From positions 9,362,001 to 9,426,000 of the forward strand of contig NZ_CP107989.1 in the NCBI RefSeq assembly GCF_041435015.1: DNA of 64,000 bases. Direction: 5' to 3'. A model generated the notes under the pieces. That model worked only from the letters and a program-made list of their open reading frames with translations. It made no database searches and was not told where the DNA came from. This DNA is from Streptomyces canus (GTDB lineage Bacteria; Actinomycetota; Actinomycetes; Streptomycetales; Streptomycetaceae). Below are positions 43,544 to 52,037 of the stretch, piece by piece (within the stretch, counting starts at the first letter, position 1; each line of letters starts with the position of its first letter). Made by a program: the position numbers and the translations under genes.

Positions 43544-44764
43544 GTGAGCGTCGAACCTCCGTCGTCAGGCCGCCCCACCGGGCCACCCTCCGGCCCGCTC
43601 TCGGGCCCCTCGCAGCCGCCTTCGGGCCCGCCCTCGCAGCCCCCGGGCAGCAGCGGCGGGGCATCCGCGCCCGAACCCCGCCGCCCCTGGTGGAGGTCGG
43701 CACCCCGGGTCGCGATGATCGCCACCGCCGTGGTCGCCGCCGTGGTCCTCGCGGTCGTCTTCACCCGCTCCGACGGCGGCTCCACCTCGGCCGGAGGCGA
43801 CGGCGAGGTCTTCCTCCAGGCCGCCGCCAAGACGGGCCCCGACCCCTTCACGGAGTCGACCGCGAAAGACAGCTCAGCCCCACCCGTCTCCGCCTCCCCG
43901 GCGGACACCTCAGAGCCCGCGAACGCCGTACGAGGCGTCGACGGCGGCGCCCCCGGTCTCTACGGCGGCACCCGCAACGTCTCCAGCTGCGACGTCGAGA
44001 AGCAGGTCAAGGCCCTCCAGGCGGACCCGTCGAAGAACAGGGCATTCGCCTCGGTCGCCGGCGTCCAGCCGACCGAGGTCCCGGCCTACCTGCGCTCGCT
44101 CACACCCGTCCAGCTGCGCATGGACACCCGCGTCACCAACCACGGCTACCGCGACGGCGCCGCCACCAGCTACCAGGCCGTCCTCCAGGCCGGCACCGCT
44201 GTCCTCGTCGACTCCCACGGGGTGCCCCGCACCCGCTGCGCCTGCGGCAACCCGCTGACCCCGCCGGTCGCCCAGCAGACCACGCCGAAGCGCACCGGCG
44301 ACTCCTGGCCGTCGTACCGCCCCTCGAACGTGGTCGTGGTCGCGCCCTCCACGACGGTCATCAACATCTTCGTGATCTACGACCCCGACCATCACGACTG
44401 GATCGCCCGGCACCGCGGCGACACCGGGGGCAAGGACCACAAGACCCACCCGCCGGTAAGGCCCTCCCCGTCGGTGAGCGCGTCCACGCTGCCCCCGACC
44501 TCTCCGTCGCCCTGCGTCTCCACGTCCAAGGGAGCCACCGGGACCCCCTCCGGATCGGCGAGCCCTTGCCCGCCGACCTCGACCGCCCCGTCCTCACCGG
44601 CCCCGAAGACGCCCTCGACGAAGCCGCCCACCAGCGAATCCTCGGGTGACGAGTCCGTCACGCCCGACTCCTCGGCACCGCAGTCGCCCCTCGTGTCCGA
44701 CACCACGCCCGGCACCACACAGTCGGCGTCCCTGTCCAGCGGTCCGGTGTCCTGGGTGATGTGA
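43544..44764 (+). CDS. DUF6777-like anchored protein
   Basis: The 406-residue protein has a cytosolic Pro/Ser/Gly-rich N terminus, one membrane anchor (APRVAMIATAVVAAVVLAVV, about 53-72) and an extracytoplasmic domain with four cysteines (NVSSCDVEKQV, RTRCACGNPL). A low-complexity Pro/Ser/Thr tail of about 100 residues follows. The cysteine domain fits the Streptomyces DUF6777 family. The start is GTG 43544 behind AAGAAGAG. It probably sits at the cell surface; its partner is unknown. Confidence 0.75.
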   Translation: MSVEPPSSGRPTGPPSGPLSGPSQPPSGPPSQPPGSSGGASAPEPRRPWWRSAPRVAMIATAVVAAVVLAVVFTRSDGGSTSAGGDGEVFLQAAAKTGPDPFTESTAKDSSAPPVSASPADTSEPANAVRGVDGGAPGLYGGTRNVSSCDVEKQVKALQADPSKNRAFASVAGVQPTEVPAYLRSLTPVQLRMDTRVTNHGYRDGAATSYQAVLQAGTAVLVDSHGVPRTRCACGNPLTPPVAQQTTPKRTGDSWPSYRPSNVVVVAPSTTVINIFVIYDPDHHDWIARHRGDTGGKDHKTHPPVRPSPSVSASTLPPTSPSPCVSTSKGATGTPSGSASPCPPTSTAPSSPAPKTPSTKPPTSESSGDESVTPDSSAPQSPLVSDTTPGTTQSASLSSGPVSWVM

Positions 44765-44775
44765 CGCGTCACCTG

Positions 44776-44800
44776 GACTGCGGCGCGTGGCTCGGGGTAC
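44776..44800 (+). promoter_or_regulatory. SigB-family promoter pattern
   Basis: GACT (44776-44779), 15 bases, then GGGTAC (44795-44800) matches the GNNT-N14-16-GGGTAC consensus of the Streptomyces SigB group. It lies 52 bp before the start of the anti-sigma-type ATPase gene. Confidence 0.6.
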
Positions 44801-44851
44801 GAGGACTGGTGCAGCAGCGTCCGGCCAGTCCGGCTTCCGAGAGAGAAACGC

Positions 44852-45310
44852 ATGATCGAGCACCTGGACGGGGCAGTCATACCGACTGGTTTCGACGTGC
44901 CCGTGGAACCCCTGAGGCAGGCGGCGCACTACACCGGGGAGCCGGGAAGTATCGCCGAGGCGCGGTCGTTCGCCGCGGACTTCCTCGGCAGGCTCAGAAC
45001 CGAGTGGTGTGCCGCCATCGGTGACCGCACCGAGGAGGAGGTCCTCCTCGTGGTGAGCGAACTCGTCACCAACGCCGACCGGCACAGCAACGGGCCCTAC
45101 ATCCTTGAGCTGGAGGGCACCGACGCCACGGTCGCCGTCACGGTCTACGACAGCAGCGCCACCCTGCCCCGCAGGTTCCCGCGGGATCCTGAGCGCGTGG
45201 GGCGGCACGGCCTGGAGATCGTGCACGTCCTGGCGCGCGAGGTCGCGGCGGAACGCGTACCGGTGGGCAAGCGGGTGAGGGCGGTACTGGGCTTCAGCGG
45301 CAAGGAATGA
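44852..45310 (+). CDS. Anti-sigma-type HATPase protein
   Basis: The 152-residue protein is a small GHKL ATPase like RsbW/SpoIIAB and the many Streptomyces anti-sigma kinases. The N box is in EVLLVVSELVTNADRHSNGP and the G1-like region in LPRRFPRDPERVGRHGLEIV. It is convergent with the sigma factor gene and shares a terminator with it. It is a candidate antagonist for that sigma factor, in keeping with the sigL locus in Streptomyces coelicolor. AGAGAG precedes ATG 44852. Confidence 0.85.
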   Translation: MIEHLDGAVIPTGFDVPVEPLRQAAHYTGEPGSIAEARSFAADFLGRLRTEWCAAIGDRTEEEVLLVVSELVTNADRHSNGPYILELEGTDATVAVTVYDSSATLPRRFPRDPERVGRHGLEIVHVLAREVAAERVPVGKRVRAVLGFSGKE

Positions 45311-45334
45311 GCCCGCCCGGTACTCGGGGTAGTG

Positions 45335-45366
45335 CAGCGGGTGCCGTCCCGGGGCGGCACCCGCTG
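45335..45366. terminator. Shared bidirectional terminator
   Basis: A perfect 11-bp stem (CAGCGGGTGCC/GGCACCCGCTG) with a 10-nt loop is followed by CTTT. It lies between the convergent ATPase and sigma factor genes. Confidence 0.7.
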
Positions 45367-45385
45367 CTTTCGCTGTCCGTGTGCG

Positions 45386-46282
45386 TCAGGCGCAGCCCAG
45401 CTCGCCCAGCATGCCCTCGCGCAGCCGAGTGATGATCCGCTTGATCAGCCGGGACACATGCATCTGCGAGCAGCCGAGCCGCTCACCGATCTCCGACTGG
45501 GTGGCCTCCTCCACGAACCGCATGTGGATGATCTGCCGGTCGCGGTCGCTGAGCTCGGCCATCAGCGGGGCGAGTGACTGGAAGTCCTCGACGAGCCGCA
45601 GCCCGTCCTCCTCCACACCGATGAAGTCGGCGAGCACCGCCTCGCCGCCCTCGGGGCCGTCGCCGGTCAGGGCCGCGTCCAGGGACGAGGAGTTGTAGCC
45701 GTTCGAGGCGATCTGTGCCTCGATCACCTCGTTCTCGGAGATGTTCATCAGGGTGGCGAGTTCGGCCACCGACGGGTCCCGGTCCAGACGGCTGGCGAGC
45801 TCCTCGCGCGCCTTGGCCAGCTCGACGCGCAGCTCCTGCAGGCGCCGGGGGACGTGCACCGCCCAGGTGGTGTCGCGGAAGAAACGCTTGATCTCGCCGA
45901 CGATGTAGGGCAGCGCGAACGACGTGAACTCGACCTCGCGGGACACCTCGAACCGGTCGATCGCCTTGATCAGGCCGATCATGCCGGTCTGGACGATGTC
46001 CTCCATGTCGTCCCCGCGGCCCCGGAACCTTCCGGCCGCGAAACGCACGAGCGACATGTTCATCTCAATGAGGGTGTTGCGCGCGTACTGGTACTCGTGC
46101 GTCCCCTCCTCGAGCTCGGTCAGACGGTGGAAGAACTGACGGGACAGCTCCCGCGCGTCCCGCGGTGCGACGGCCCGCGGTTCCTCGACTCCCGGCAGCG
46201 GTGTCTCACCCGTCCTGGTCCCGCTGGCGTGCTCGGTGACCTGTGCCTCCGAACGATTCACGGCGGTGACGACGGTATGCAT
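45386..46282 (-). CDS. sigL: SigB/SigF-family RNA polymerase sigma factor (SigL-like)
   Basis: The 298-residue protein has sigma-70 region 2 (NMSLVRFAAGRFRGRGDDME, then VQTGMIGLIKAIDRFEVSRE), region 3 (VHVPRRLQELRVELAKAREE) and region 4 (FVEEATQSEIGERLGCSQMH, VSRLIKRII). These are typical of the SigB/SigF/SigG stress and development group. Start ATG 46282 has a GGGAG upstream. A SigB-type promoter precedes it. In Streptomyces coelicolor the member next to popR and clpP3-clpP4 is SigL, so that name is likely by synteny. The exact paralogue is inferred, not proved. Confidence 0.85.
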   Translation of the reverse strand: MHTVVTAVNRSEAQVTEHASGTRTGETPLPGVEEPRAVAPRDARELSRQFFHRLTELEEGTHEYQYARNTLIEMNMSLVRFAAGRFRGRGDDMEDIVQTGMIGLIKAIDRFEVSREVEFTSFALPYIVGEIKRFFRDTTWAVHVPRRLQELRVELAKAREELASRLDRDPSVAELATLMNISENEVIEAQIASNGYNSSSLDAALTGDGPEGGEAVLADFIGVEEDGLRLVEDFQSLAPLMAELSDRDRQIIHMRFVEEATQSEIGERLGCSQMHVSRLIKRIITRLREGMLGELGCA

Positions 46283-46368
46283 TACCTCTCCCACGAAAGT
46301 CACGGCTCGACGTCTGCCTCTTCGGCCTGGGTTGTCTCGGGTCCTGCGGATGGTACGCGGTGTGCCGT

Positions 46369-46393
46369 GTACCCGGAACGCGACAACATATGC
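46369..46393 (-). promoter_or_regulatory. SigB-family promoter of the sigma factor gene
   Basis: On the minus strand GCAT (46390-46393), 15 bases, then GGGTAC (46369-46374) matches GNNT-N14-16-GGGTAC. The -10 element is 86 bp upstream of the start codon. The same pattern precedes the anti-sigma-type gene. Confidence 0.65.
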
Positions 46394-46503
46394 GTCCCCG
46401 GCCACCGGCCGACCAATTGCCCGCAGCTCCCTCACCTTGCGCGTACCCGAGGAGTGACGACGCATGCCCGGCATGTGGCCCAGTGGCGCGAAATCGACGC
46501 TGC

Positions 46504-47316
46504 TCAGAGAGCGAGACGGGCCGTGACGATCAGTTCGTGGAGATACCGCTTGGTGACACGGCCGCCATGGCGGGTCTCGATCAGATCCCGGATACAAGCC
46601 AGGAGGCCCTCGCGGCGGGTGCTGTCGAGGGCCCGGTGGCCCGAGTAGGTCAGGAGCACGTCGATGTACTGGTCTGTGGTGTAGGTGATGTCCTGTTCGA
46701 AACGGGTCACCGAGACGGCACCGAAGCGCGGACACCTCTCGAATTCCTCCGTGTCCGAGGTGATCTCCGACGACGGCTGGAGCCGCAGTCCGGGCGGCGT
46801 GGCCGGATCCCAGCGTTCGTAGCAGTCCTGGGCCCGGGCGAAGAAGTCGACGGTGCCGCCCGCCACATGCGAGGTGACGACCACGGCGAGGTGCCCTCCC
46901 GGGCGCAGCGCGTCCGCGGACTTCTCCACGCGGACGGCCGGGTCGAGCCAGTGCCAGGCGGTGGCACAGGCGACCAGGTCGAAGGGCTCGTCCGGCAGGG
47001 TCCAGCCCTCGAAGTCCGCGTGGCGCACCTCGACACGGGGGAACACGCCCAGTCGCCGCCGGGCCACCGCCGCCATCGCGTCGCCCAGTTCCACGGCGGT
47101 GACGTGGCAACCGAACTCGGCCAGGGCGCGGGTGAGCTGGCCGGTCCCGGCGCCCACCTCCAGGACACGGCTCCCAGGGCCGAGGCCCGCCACCTGGGCC
47201 AACTCCGCGACCAGAGCCGGGGGATAGCCCGGCCGCGCCTTGTCGTACAGCTCCGCCGCCTCGTTGAACGTGTCGCGCAGCACCGGTTCCCGCACTTTCC
47301 CGTCGGACGATTCCAC
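46504..47316 (-). CDS. Class I SAM-dependent methyltransferase
   Basis: The 270-residue protein has motif I in VLEVGAGTGQLTRALAEFG, an acidic residue for the ribose in VTAVELGDAM, and a later motif in DLVACATAWHWLDPAVRV. The AWHWLDP sequence is typical of a subgroup of small-molecule methyltransferases. The C-terminal part reads YSGHRALDSTRREGLLACIR. The substrate is unknown. It lies between the sigma gene and the PopR-like gene, divergent from the latter. Confidence 0.87.
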   Translation of the reverse strand: MESSDGKVREPVLRDTFNEAAELYDKARPGYPPALVAELAQVAGLGPGSRVLEVGAGTGQLTRALAEFGCHVTAVELGDAMAAVARRRLGVFPRVEVRHADFEGWTLPDEPFDLVACATAWHWLDPAVRVEKSADALRPGGHLAVVVTSHVAGGTVDFFARAQDCYERWDPATPPGLRLQPSSEITSDTEEFERCPRFGAVSVTRFEQDITYTTDQYIDVLLTYSGHRALDSTRREGLLACIRDLIETRHGGRVTKRYLHELIVTARLAL

Positions 47317-47371
47317 CCAGGGCAGAATGCCGGACCCTTCCCATGGCGGCCACGGAATTTAGGCTGATCCG

Positions 47372-47800
47372 GTGAGCAACGAAGCGCCGAACCAAGCCCG
47401 CGTGATCCCCCTGCGCCCGCAGTCCGTGCGCCCGGGGACCGCCCGCCCAGTGTCCGAACGCCCCGCCACGACCCCGCCCCGGGAGCCCGTCGACAGGCAG
47501 ACCAGGGAACCTCTGTGGCGTGACCTCGTCGGAGACGTCCTGCGCCGCGAGCGTCTCGCCCAGGAACGCACGCTCAAGGACGTGGCCGACGCGGCCAGGA
47601 TCTCGATGCCCTATCTCTCCGAGGTGGAGCGCGGCCGCAAGGAGGCCTCCTCGGAGGTCCTCGCGGCCGCCGCCCACGCTCTGGGCCTCGGCCTCGGCGA
47701 TCTGCTCTCCCTGGCCCAGGGGGAGCTCACCCGGCACTCGGCGCGCAGCCGTCGCGCGGTGCCGGGATCGCCGTACAACGGGATGTGCCTGGCGGCCTGA
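47372..47800 (+). CDS. popR: PopR/ClgR-like XRE transcriptional regulator
   Basis: The 142-residue protein has a Cro/C1 helix-turn-helix (RTLKDVADAARISMPYLSEV, about residues 68-87, then ERGRKEASSEVLAAAAHALG). Its location next to a clpP pair identifies it as PopR- or ClgR-like. These activate clp genes. In Streptomyces lividans PopR turns on clpP3-clpP4 when ClpP1P2 is lacking, and is degraded through its terminal Ala-Ala. Here the protein ends CLAA, which preserves that degron. The N-terminal 45 residues are disordered. Confidence 0.85.
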   Translation: MSNEAPNQARVIPLRPQSVRPGTARPVSERPATTPPREPVDRQTREPLWRDLVGDVLRRERLAQERTLKDVADAARISMPYLSEVERGRKEASSEVLAAAAHALGLGLGDLLSLAQGELTRHSARSRRAVPGSPYNGMCLAA

Positions 47801-47818
47801 GGCGACGGGGCCGGTGCC

Positions 47819-48421
47819 TCAGACCGTCACGAGGCGCCGGCTCACCACCTCGTCGGCCAGCCCGTACTCCACGGCCTCCTCCGCGGTGAACACCTTGTCG
47901 CGGTCCATGTCCGCGCGCAGGGTCGCGATGTCGTGGTGGGTGTGGCGGGCCAGCACCTCCTCGACCTGGGAGCGGATGCGGACCATCTCCTTGGCCTGCA
48001 GGGCGAGATCGGAGATCGCGCCGCGGCTGCCGCCGGAGGCGGGCTGGCCGAGCAGCACGCGCGCGTGCTCGAGCACGAGCCGTCGCCCGGGATCCCCGCC
48101 CGCCAGTAGCACGGCCGCCGTGGATGCCGCCTGGCCCACGCAGAGCGTCGAGATCGGCGCCTGCACATAGGTCATCGTGTCGTAGATCGCCATCAGCGAA
48201 GTGAACGAGCCGCCCGGGGAGTTGATGTAGATCGAGATCTCGTTCTCCGGTGCCGCCGACTCCAGATGCAGCAACTGCGCGATCACGACGTTGGCCACCC
48301 CGTCGTCGATCTCGGTGCCGAGGAAGATGATCCGCTCGGACAGCAGTCGGCTGAACACGTCGGAGGACCGCTCGCCGTGCGCGGTCCGCTCGACGACGTA
48401 CGGAATCGTGTAGTTCGCCAT
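47819..48421 (-). CDS. clpP4: ATP-dependent Clp protease proteolytic subunit (ClpP4-like)
   Basis: The 200-residue serine peptidase has the ClpP fold. The oxyanion glycines lie in [19 protein letters not shown], the expected nucleophile block is [17 protein letters not shown], and the His block reads [20 protein letters not shown]. In that block typical ClpP has MIHQP with catalytic His, but here LLGQP has Gly at the His position. This suggests an altered or inactive subunit within a mixed ring. The catalytic Ser in GQAAST is present. It starts 1 bp after ClpP3. Confidence 0.88.
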   Translation of the reverse strand: MANYTIPYVVERTAHGERSSDVFSRLLSERIIFLGTEIDDGVANVVIAQLLHLESAAPENEISIYINSPGGSFTSLMAIYDTMTYVQAPISTLCVGQAASTAAVLLAGGDPGRRLVLEHARVLLGQPASGGSRGAISDLALQAKEMVRIRSQVEEVLARHTHHDIATLRADMDRDKVFTAEEAVEYGLADEVVSRRLVTV

Positions 48422-48422
48422 G

Positions 48423-49046
48423 TCACAGCCCCATCCGTCGCTTCGAGGCGGCCGGGCGGACGTCGGCGAGCGACTCCAGGACCCGGTCCACCATGCCGTA
48501 CTCCCTGGCCTCCTCGGCCGTGAACCAGCGGTCGCGGTCGCCGTCGCGGGCGATGGTCTCCGGTGTCTGGCCCGTGTTTTCGGCGAGGAGCCGCTCCATG
48601 GTCTGCTTGCTGTGGTCCAGGTTCTCCGCCTGGATCAGGATGTCGGCGGTGGTCCCGCCGATGCCCGCGGACCCCTGATGCATCATGATCCGCGCGTTCG
48701 GCAGGGCGTACCGCTTGCCGGGCGTGCCCCCGCAGAGCAGGAACTGGCCCATGCTGGCCGCGAAACCCATGGCGAGCGTCGACACGTCGTTGGGAATCAG
48801 CCGCATCGTGTCGTAGATGGCGAGGCCCGCGTACACGGAGCCGCCCGGACTGTTGATGTACAGGCTGATGTCGGTGCGCGGGTCCTCCGCGGACAGGACC
48901 AGCAGCTGGGAGCAGACGCGGTTGGCGGAGACCTCGTCGACCTGGGTGCCCAGCAGCACGATGCGCTGGGCGAGGAGTTGGGCGGCCAGTTGGTCGTCGA
49001 AGCGGGTGGGAGGGGTGTCGCCCTCCTCGGCCCGGATGGAAGTCAT
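48423..49046 (-). CDS. clpP3: ATP-dependent Clp protease proteolytic subunit (ClpP3-like)
   Basis: The 207-residue serine peptidase has all ClpP hallmarks: [20 protein letters not shown], nucleophile Ser in [15 protein letters not shown], catalytic His in [14 protein letters not shown], and the Asp region [19 protein letters not shown]. It differs from the downstream paralogue in keeping the His. Start ATG 49046 was chosen over an in-frame ATG at 49085. It is the first gene of the two-gene operon and is convergent with the PopR-like gene at its far end. Confidence 0.92.
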   Translation of the reverse strand: MTSIRAEEGDTPPTRFDDQLAAQLLAQRIVLLGTQVDEVSANRVCSQLLVLSAEDPRTDISLYINSPGGSVYAGLAIYDTMRLIPNDVSTLAMGFAASMGQFLLCGGTPGKRYALPNARIMMHQGSAGIGGTTADILIQAENLDHSKQTMERLLAENTGQTPETIARDGDRDRWFTAEEAREYGMVDRVLESLADVRPAASKRRMGL

Positions 49047-49117
49047 GGGCTGTCCTCGTGGTCGTAGGGATGCCGTCGGCTCCACTGTTGACCTCGGACC
49101 ATGCCTCGAAGCGGTTT

Positions 49118-49149
49118 CTCTGCCGGTGGCAGATTCGCCACCGGCAGAG
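49118..49149 (-). terminator. Strong hairpin after the epoxide hydrolase gene
   Basis: A perfect 13-bp inverted repeat (CTCTGCCGGTGGC and GCCACCGGCAGAG) with a 6-nt loop lies 18 bp beyond the epoxide hydrolase stop and 72 bp upstream of the clpP3 start. A terminator is the simplest reading; an operator for the clpP3 promoter is the alternative. Confidence 0.55.
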
Positions 49150-49167
49150 CGCGGGCCCAGCGGGCGC

Positions 49168-50379
49168 TCAGTTCTTCTCGCGCAGCTGCCGGAAGAACGC
49201 GCGCACGTCCTCGACCAGCAGGTCCGGCTCCTCCATCGCCGCGAAGTGGCCGCCGCGGTCGAACTCGGTCCAGCGCACGATGTTCTCGGTGCGTTCCGCC
49301 TTGTGCCGCAGCGGGATCTGGATCTCCGCCGGGAAGACGGCGAGGGCGGTCGGCACGGTCGACGGTTCGGTGGGCCGGGCCACCCTCCCGTCCGTGGCGT
49401 GTGCCCGCTCGTAGTAGATCCGGGCGGCCGAACCGGCGGTCCCGGTCAGCCAGTACAGCATCACGTTGGTCAGCAGCCGGTCCCGGTCCACGGCCTCCTC
49501 GGGCAGCTCCGCGGAGTCGGTCCACTCCTGGAACTTCTCGACGATCCAGGCGAGTTGGCCGACCGGCGAGTCGGTGAGCGCGTAGGCGAGGGTCTGCGGC
49601 CGGGTGGAGTGCAGAACGGCGTACCCGGTGCCCTCGCCCGACCAGGCGCTCCACCGGCGCCAGGACTCCAGCGCGCTCTCCCGTTGCTCCGGTGCGAGAG
49701 GAGCGAGTTCCTCCTCGGTCGGTTCGTGCGTCGCCTGCGCGCCCGGCAGCAGGTTGAGGTGGACGCCGATGACCCGCTCGGGGTGGGCGCGGCCCAGCTC
49801 CCGGGAGATCGCCGAGCCCCAGTCGCCGCCCTGCGCGCCGAACCGCTCGTAGCCGAGCCGTGTCATCAGCTCGGCCCACGCGTCGGCGATCCGGCCCGCC
49901 TCCCAGCCCGTGTCGGCGGGCGGCCCGGACAGTCCGAAACCCGGAATACTCGGTACGACGACATGGAAGGCGTCGGCCGGGTCGCCGCCATGGGCCGCCG
50001 GATCGGTCAACGGGCCCACCACGTCCAGGAACTCGACGATCGAGCCCGGCCAGCCGTGCGTGATGACCAACGGGGTGGCGTCCGGCTCGGGGGAGCGGAT
50101 GTGGGCGAAGTGCACGGTCGTCCCGTCGATGACGGTCGTGAACTGCGGCCACTCGTTCAGCCGCGCCTCGGCCGCGCGCCAGTCGTAGGAGTGCCGCCAG
50201 TGGTGCGCGAGCTCGCGCAGATAGCCGGCCGGCACCCCGTACGCCCAGCCGGTGGCCGAGAGGTCGTCGGGCCAGCGGGTGCGGTCGAGCCGGTCGTGGA
50301 GGTCGTCGAGGTCGCTCTGCGGAATGTCGAGGTGGAAGGGCCGGACGAGGTCCGGGTGCTCTGGGGGCGCAGATGTCAT
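49168..50379 (-). CDS. Epoxide hydrolase family protein
   Basis: The 403-residue protein has the N-terminal epoxide hydrolase domain (LDIPQSDLDDLHDRLDRTRW) and an alpha/beta hydrolase core. The oxyanion block is LVITHGWPGSIVEFLDVVGP. The nucleophile Asp is in FGAQGGDWGSAISRELG. The lid tyrosine is in the RIYYERAH region, and the His is in FDRGGHFAAMEEPDLL. This matches microsomal-type epoxide hydrolases that convert epoxides to diols. The natural substrate is unknown. It reads towards clpP3 with a hairpin between. Confidence 0.9.
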   Translation of the reverse strand: MTSAPPEHPDLVRPFHLDIPQSDLDDLHDRLDRTRWPDDLSATGWAYGVPAGYLRELAHHWRHSYDWRAAEARLNEWPQFTTVIDGTTVHFAHIRSPEPDATPLVITHGWPGSIVEFLDVVGPLTDPAAHGGDPADAFHVVVPSIPGFGLSGPPADTGWEAGRIADAWAELMTRLGYERFGAQGGDWGSAISRELGRAHPERVIGVHLNLLPGAQATHEPTEEELAPLAPEQRESALESWRRWSAWSGEGTGYAVLHSTRPQTLAYALTDSPVGQLAWIVEKFQEWTDSAELPEEAVDRDRLLTNVMLYWLTGTAGSAARIYYERAHATDGRVARPTEPSTVPTALAVFPAEIQIPLRHKAERTENIVRWTEFDRGGHFAAMEEPDLLVEDVRAFFRQLREKN

Positions 50380-50502
50380 GCCCGGATGCTAGTTCGCACG
50401 GGTGTATAGGCCACCTGGATTAATCGGCCGTCCGACCGATGAGTTCCACGGCGAGGATCGGTCCACACAGATGACGAACGTTCCCACACCCAGGAGGTAC
50501 GC

Positions 50503-50985
50503 ATGTCCACCGACGGTTTCACCACGTGTCTCTGGTTCGACGGCCAGGCGGAGGAGGCCGCCCACTACTACGTCTCCGTCTTCAAGAACTCCAGCATCGG
50601 CGAGGTCGCCCGCTATCCGGAGGACGCGCCCCAGCCCGCAGGCAGCGTGCTGACCGTCGAGTTCACGGCCAACGGCCACCGGTTCCTCGCGCTGAACGGC
50701 GGCCCCGAGTTCAAGTTCACCGAGGCGGTCTCCTTCATGGTCTTCTGCGAGAACCAGGAGGAGATCGACTACTACTGGACCAAACTCACCGAGGGCGGTG
50801 GCGAGCCCGGCCCCTGCGGCTGGCTGAAGGACAGGTACGGCCTGTCCTGGCAGGTGGTACCGGACCGGCTGCAGGCCATGGTCACCGACCCGGACCCGGC
50901 GAAATCGGCCCGTGTGATGAAGGCGTTCATGGCCATGAGCAAGTTCGACATCGCCGCTTTGGACAAGGCCTACGCGGGCGAGTGA
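50503..50985 (+). CDS. PhnB-like VOC family protein
   Basis: The 160-residue protein is a PhnB-type glyoxalase-fold protein, once annotated as 3-demethylubiquinone methyltransferase. It shows TTCLWFDGQAEEAAHYYVSV, FLALNGGPEFKFTEAVSFMV, EEIDYYWTKLTEGGGEPGPC and the closing GLSWQVVPDRLQAMVTDPDP. CAGGAGG precedes ATG 50503. It is not a methyltransferase; the ligand is unknown. It is divergent from the epoxide hydrolase. Confidence 0.88.
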   Translation: MSTDGFTTCLWFDGQAEEAAHYYVSVFKNSSIGEVARYPEDAPQPAGSVLTVEFTANGHRFLALNGGPEFKFTEAVSFMVFCENQEEIDYYWTKLTEGGGEPGPCGWLKDRYGLSWQVVPDRLQAMVTDPDPAKSARVMKAFMAMSKFDIAALDKAYAGE

Positions 50986-51013
50986 GCGCTCCTCGAACGC
51001 TCTCGAACCGTCC

Positions 51014-51913
51014 TCAGGACGAACCGATCACCCGCGTGATCTCCCGGGCGATCCGCAGGATGCCGGGGGAGCGGGCCGGGCAGGGCCTGGGCGTGGACGT
51101 CGTGGGCGCCAGACAGAAGTGCAGATAGTCCTTGTCGAGGTGCAGGGCGGTGCGGTCGCGGTCCGGCTGGGTGCAGTAGTCGGGATGCTCGTGCTCGTAG
51201 GGGGTGCACGGCAGGTACTGCACCCAGGTGTACCGGGAGCCGGCGGGTGCCACCGTCGCGCCCGCGTCGGCGACGACGTCCCCGGAGGCGGCCGCCTGCT
51301 CCTCGTACAGCTCGTTCACCCGCCGGACCCGGTCGGGGGTGATCGGATCCGGGCCCTGCGCCACCCACACGATCCGCGGCCGCCGCTCACCGCCCGCCGC
51401 CGCGATCTGGTCGGTCAGCCGGCGAAGGTCGGCCCGGTACCTGCTGAAGTACTTCCTTGGCGAGGCGGCATGGCTGATCCCGTCCATGCACCACGTGTAG
51501 CCCCACGCGTTGCCCCAGAACTGCAGCACCACGACGTCCGGGTGCCGCGCGCGGACCAGCGCGGCCGCCTTGTCCCGGTCGGGCACCAGCGACTTCTTCC
51601 CGGTGCCCTCCAGGTAGTCGCACGGTGTGGTCCCCGAGTACGGCGCGCTCGTGTACGTCGCCCGCAGCTCCCGGCGCAGCTCCTGCCCGAGGACCTGCTG
51701 GGCCTCCATGGCCAGCGAGTCGCCGAGATACAGCACACGCGGGGCGGCCACGGCCGTGGAGGCGCTCGGGGAGGCCTGGGCGCGCTGATGCGTGGTGGCC
51801 GCACGGGAGACGTCCGGAGTCGGTGGCGCCGTCTCCGGCCCGTCCGAGGGGTCGCTGCAGGCACCGAGCAGCAGGACTGCGGTCAGTAACCCCACGATCC
51901 ACCTTGTCCGCAT
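51014..51913 (-). CDS. GDSL/SGNH-hydrolase lipoprotein
   Basis: The 299-residue protein has a lipoprotein signal, RTRWIVGLLTAVLLLGACSD, with the lipobox LLGAC, so it should be anchored outside the membrane. A disordered Pro/Thr/Ser linker follows. The SGNH block reads VLYLGDSLAMEAQQVL with the nucleophile serine, then VVVLQFWGNAWGYTWCMDG, with Asn in WGNAW, and a C-terminal catalytic pair in LHLDKDYLHFCL. It may be an acyl hydrolase or O-acyltransferase-like esterase. The start was set at MRTRWIVG by the signal peptide. Confidence 0.83.
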   Translation of the reverse strand: MRTRWIVGLLTAVLLLGACSDPSDGPETAPPTPDVSRAATTHQRAQASPSASTAVAAPRVLYLGDSLAMEAQQVLGQELRRELRATYTSAPYSGTTPCDYLEGTGKKSLVPDRDKAAALVRARHPDVVVLQFWGNAWGYTWCMDGISHAASPRKYFSRYRADLRRLTDQIAAAGGERRPRIVWVAQGPDPITPDRVRRVNELYEEQAAASGDVVADAGATVAPAGSRYTWVQYLPCTPYEHEHPDYCTQPDRDRTALHLDKDYLHFCLAPTTSTPRPCPARSPGILRIAREITRVIGSS

Positions 51914-52037
51914 GCGCGACTCCCGCCCCGGTCGCCGAAAAACGGTTCCCCAGGCAAGCACAGCCGGGCCCGAGGGGGAAGACACGCGGCGTGGCGAGGT
52001 AGGACCGGGGCTCGCGAAACAGCCCCGGTCCTTCCGA

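Noticed and set aside
45386..47737. A single 783-residue protein covering the sigma factor and the region upstream
   Set aside because: The upstream part overlaps the methyltransferase gene in another frame and has no domain; the sigma factor starts at 46282.
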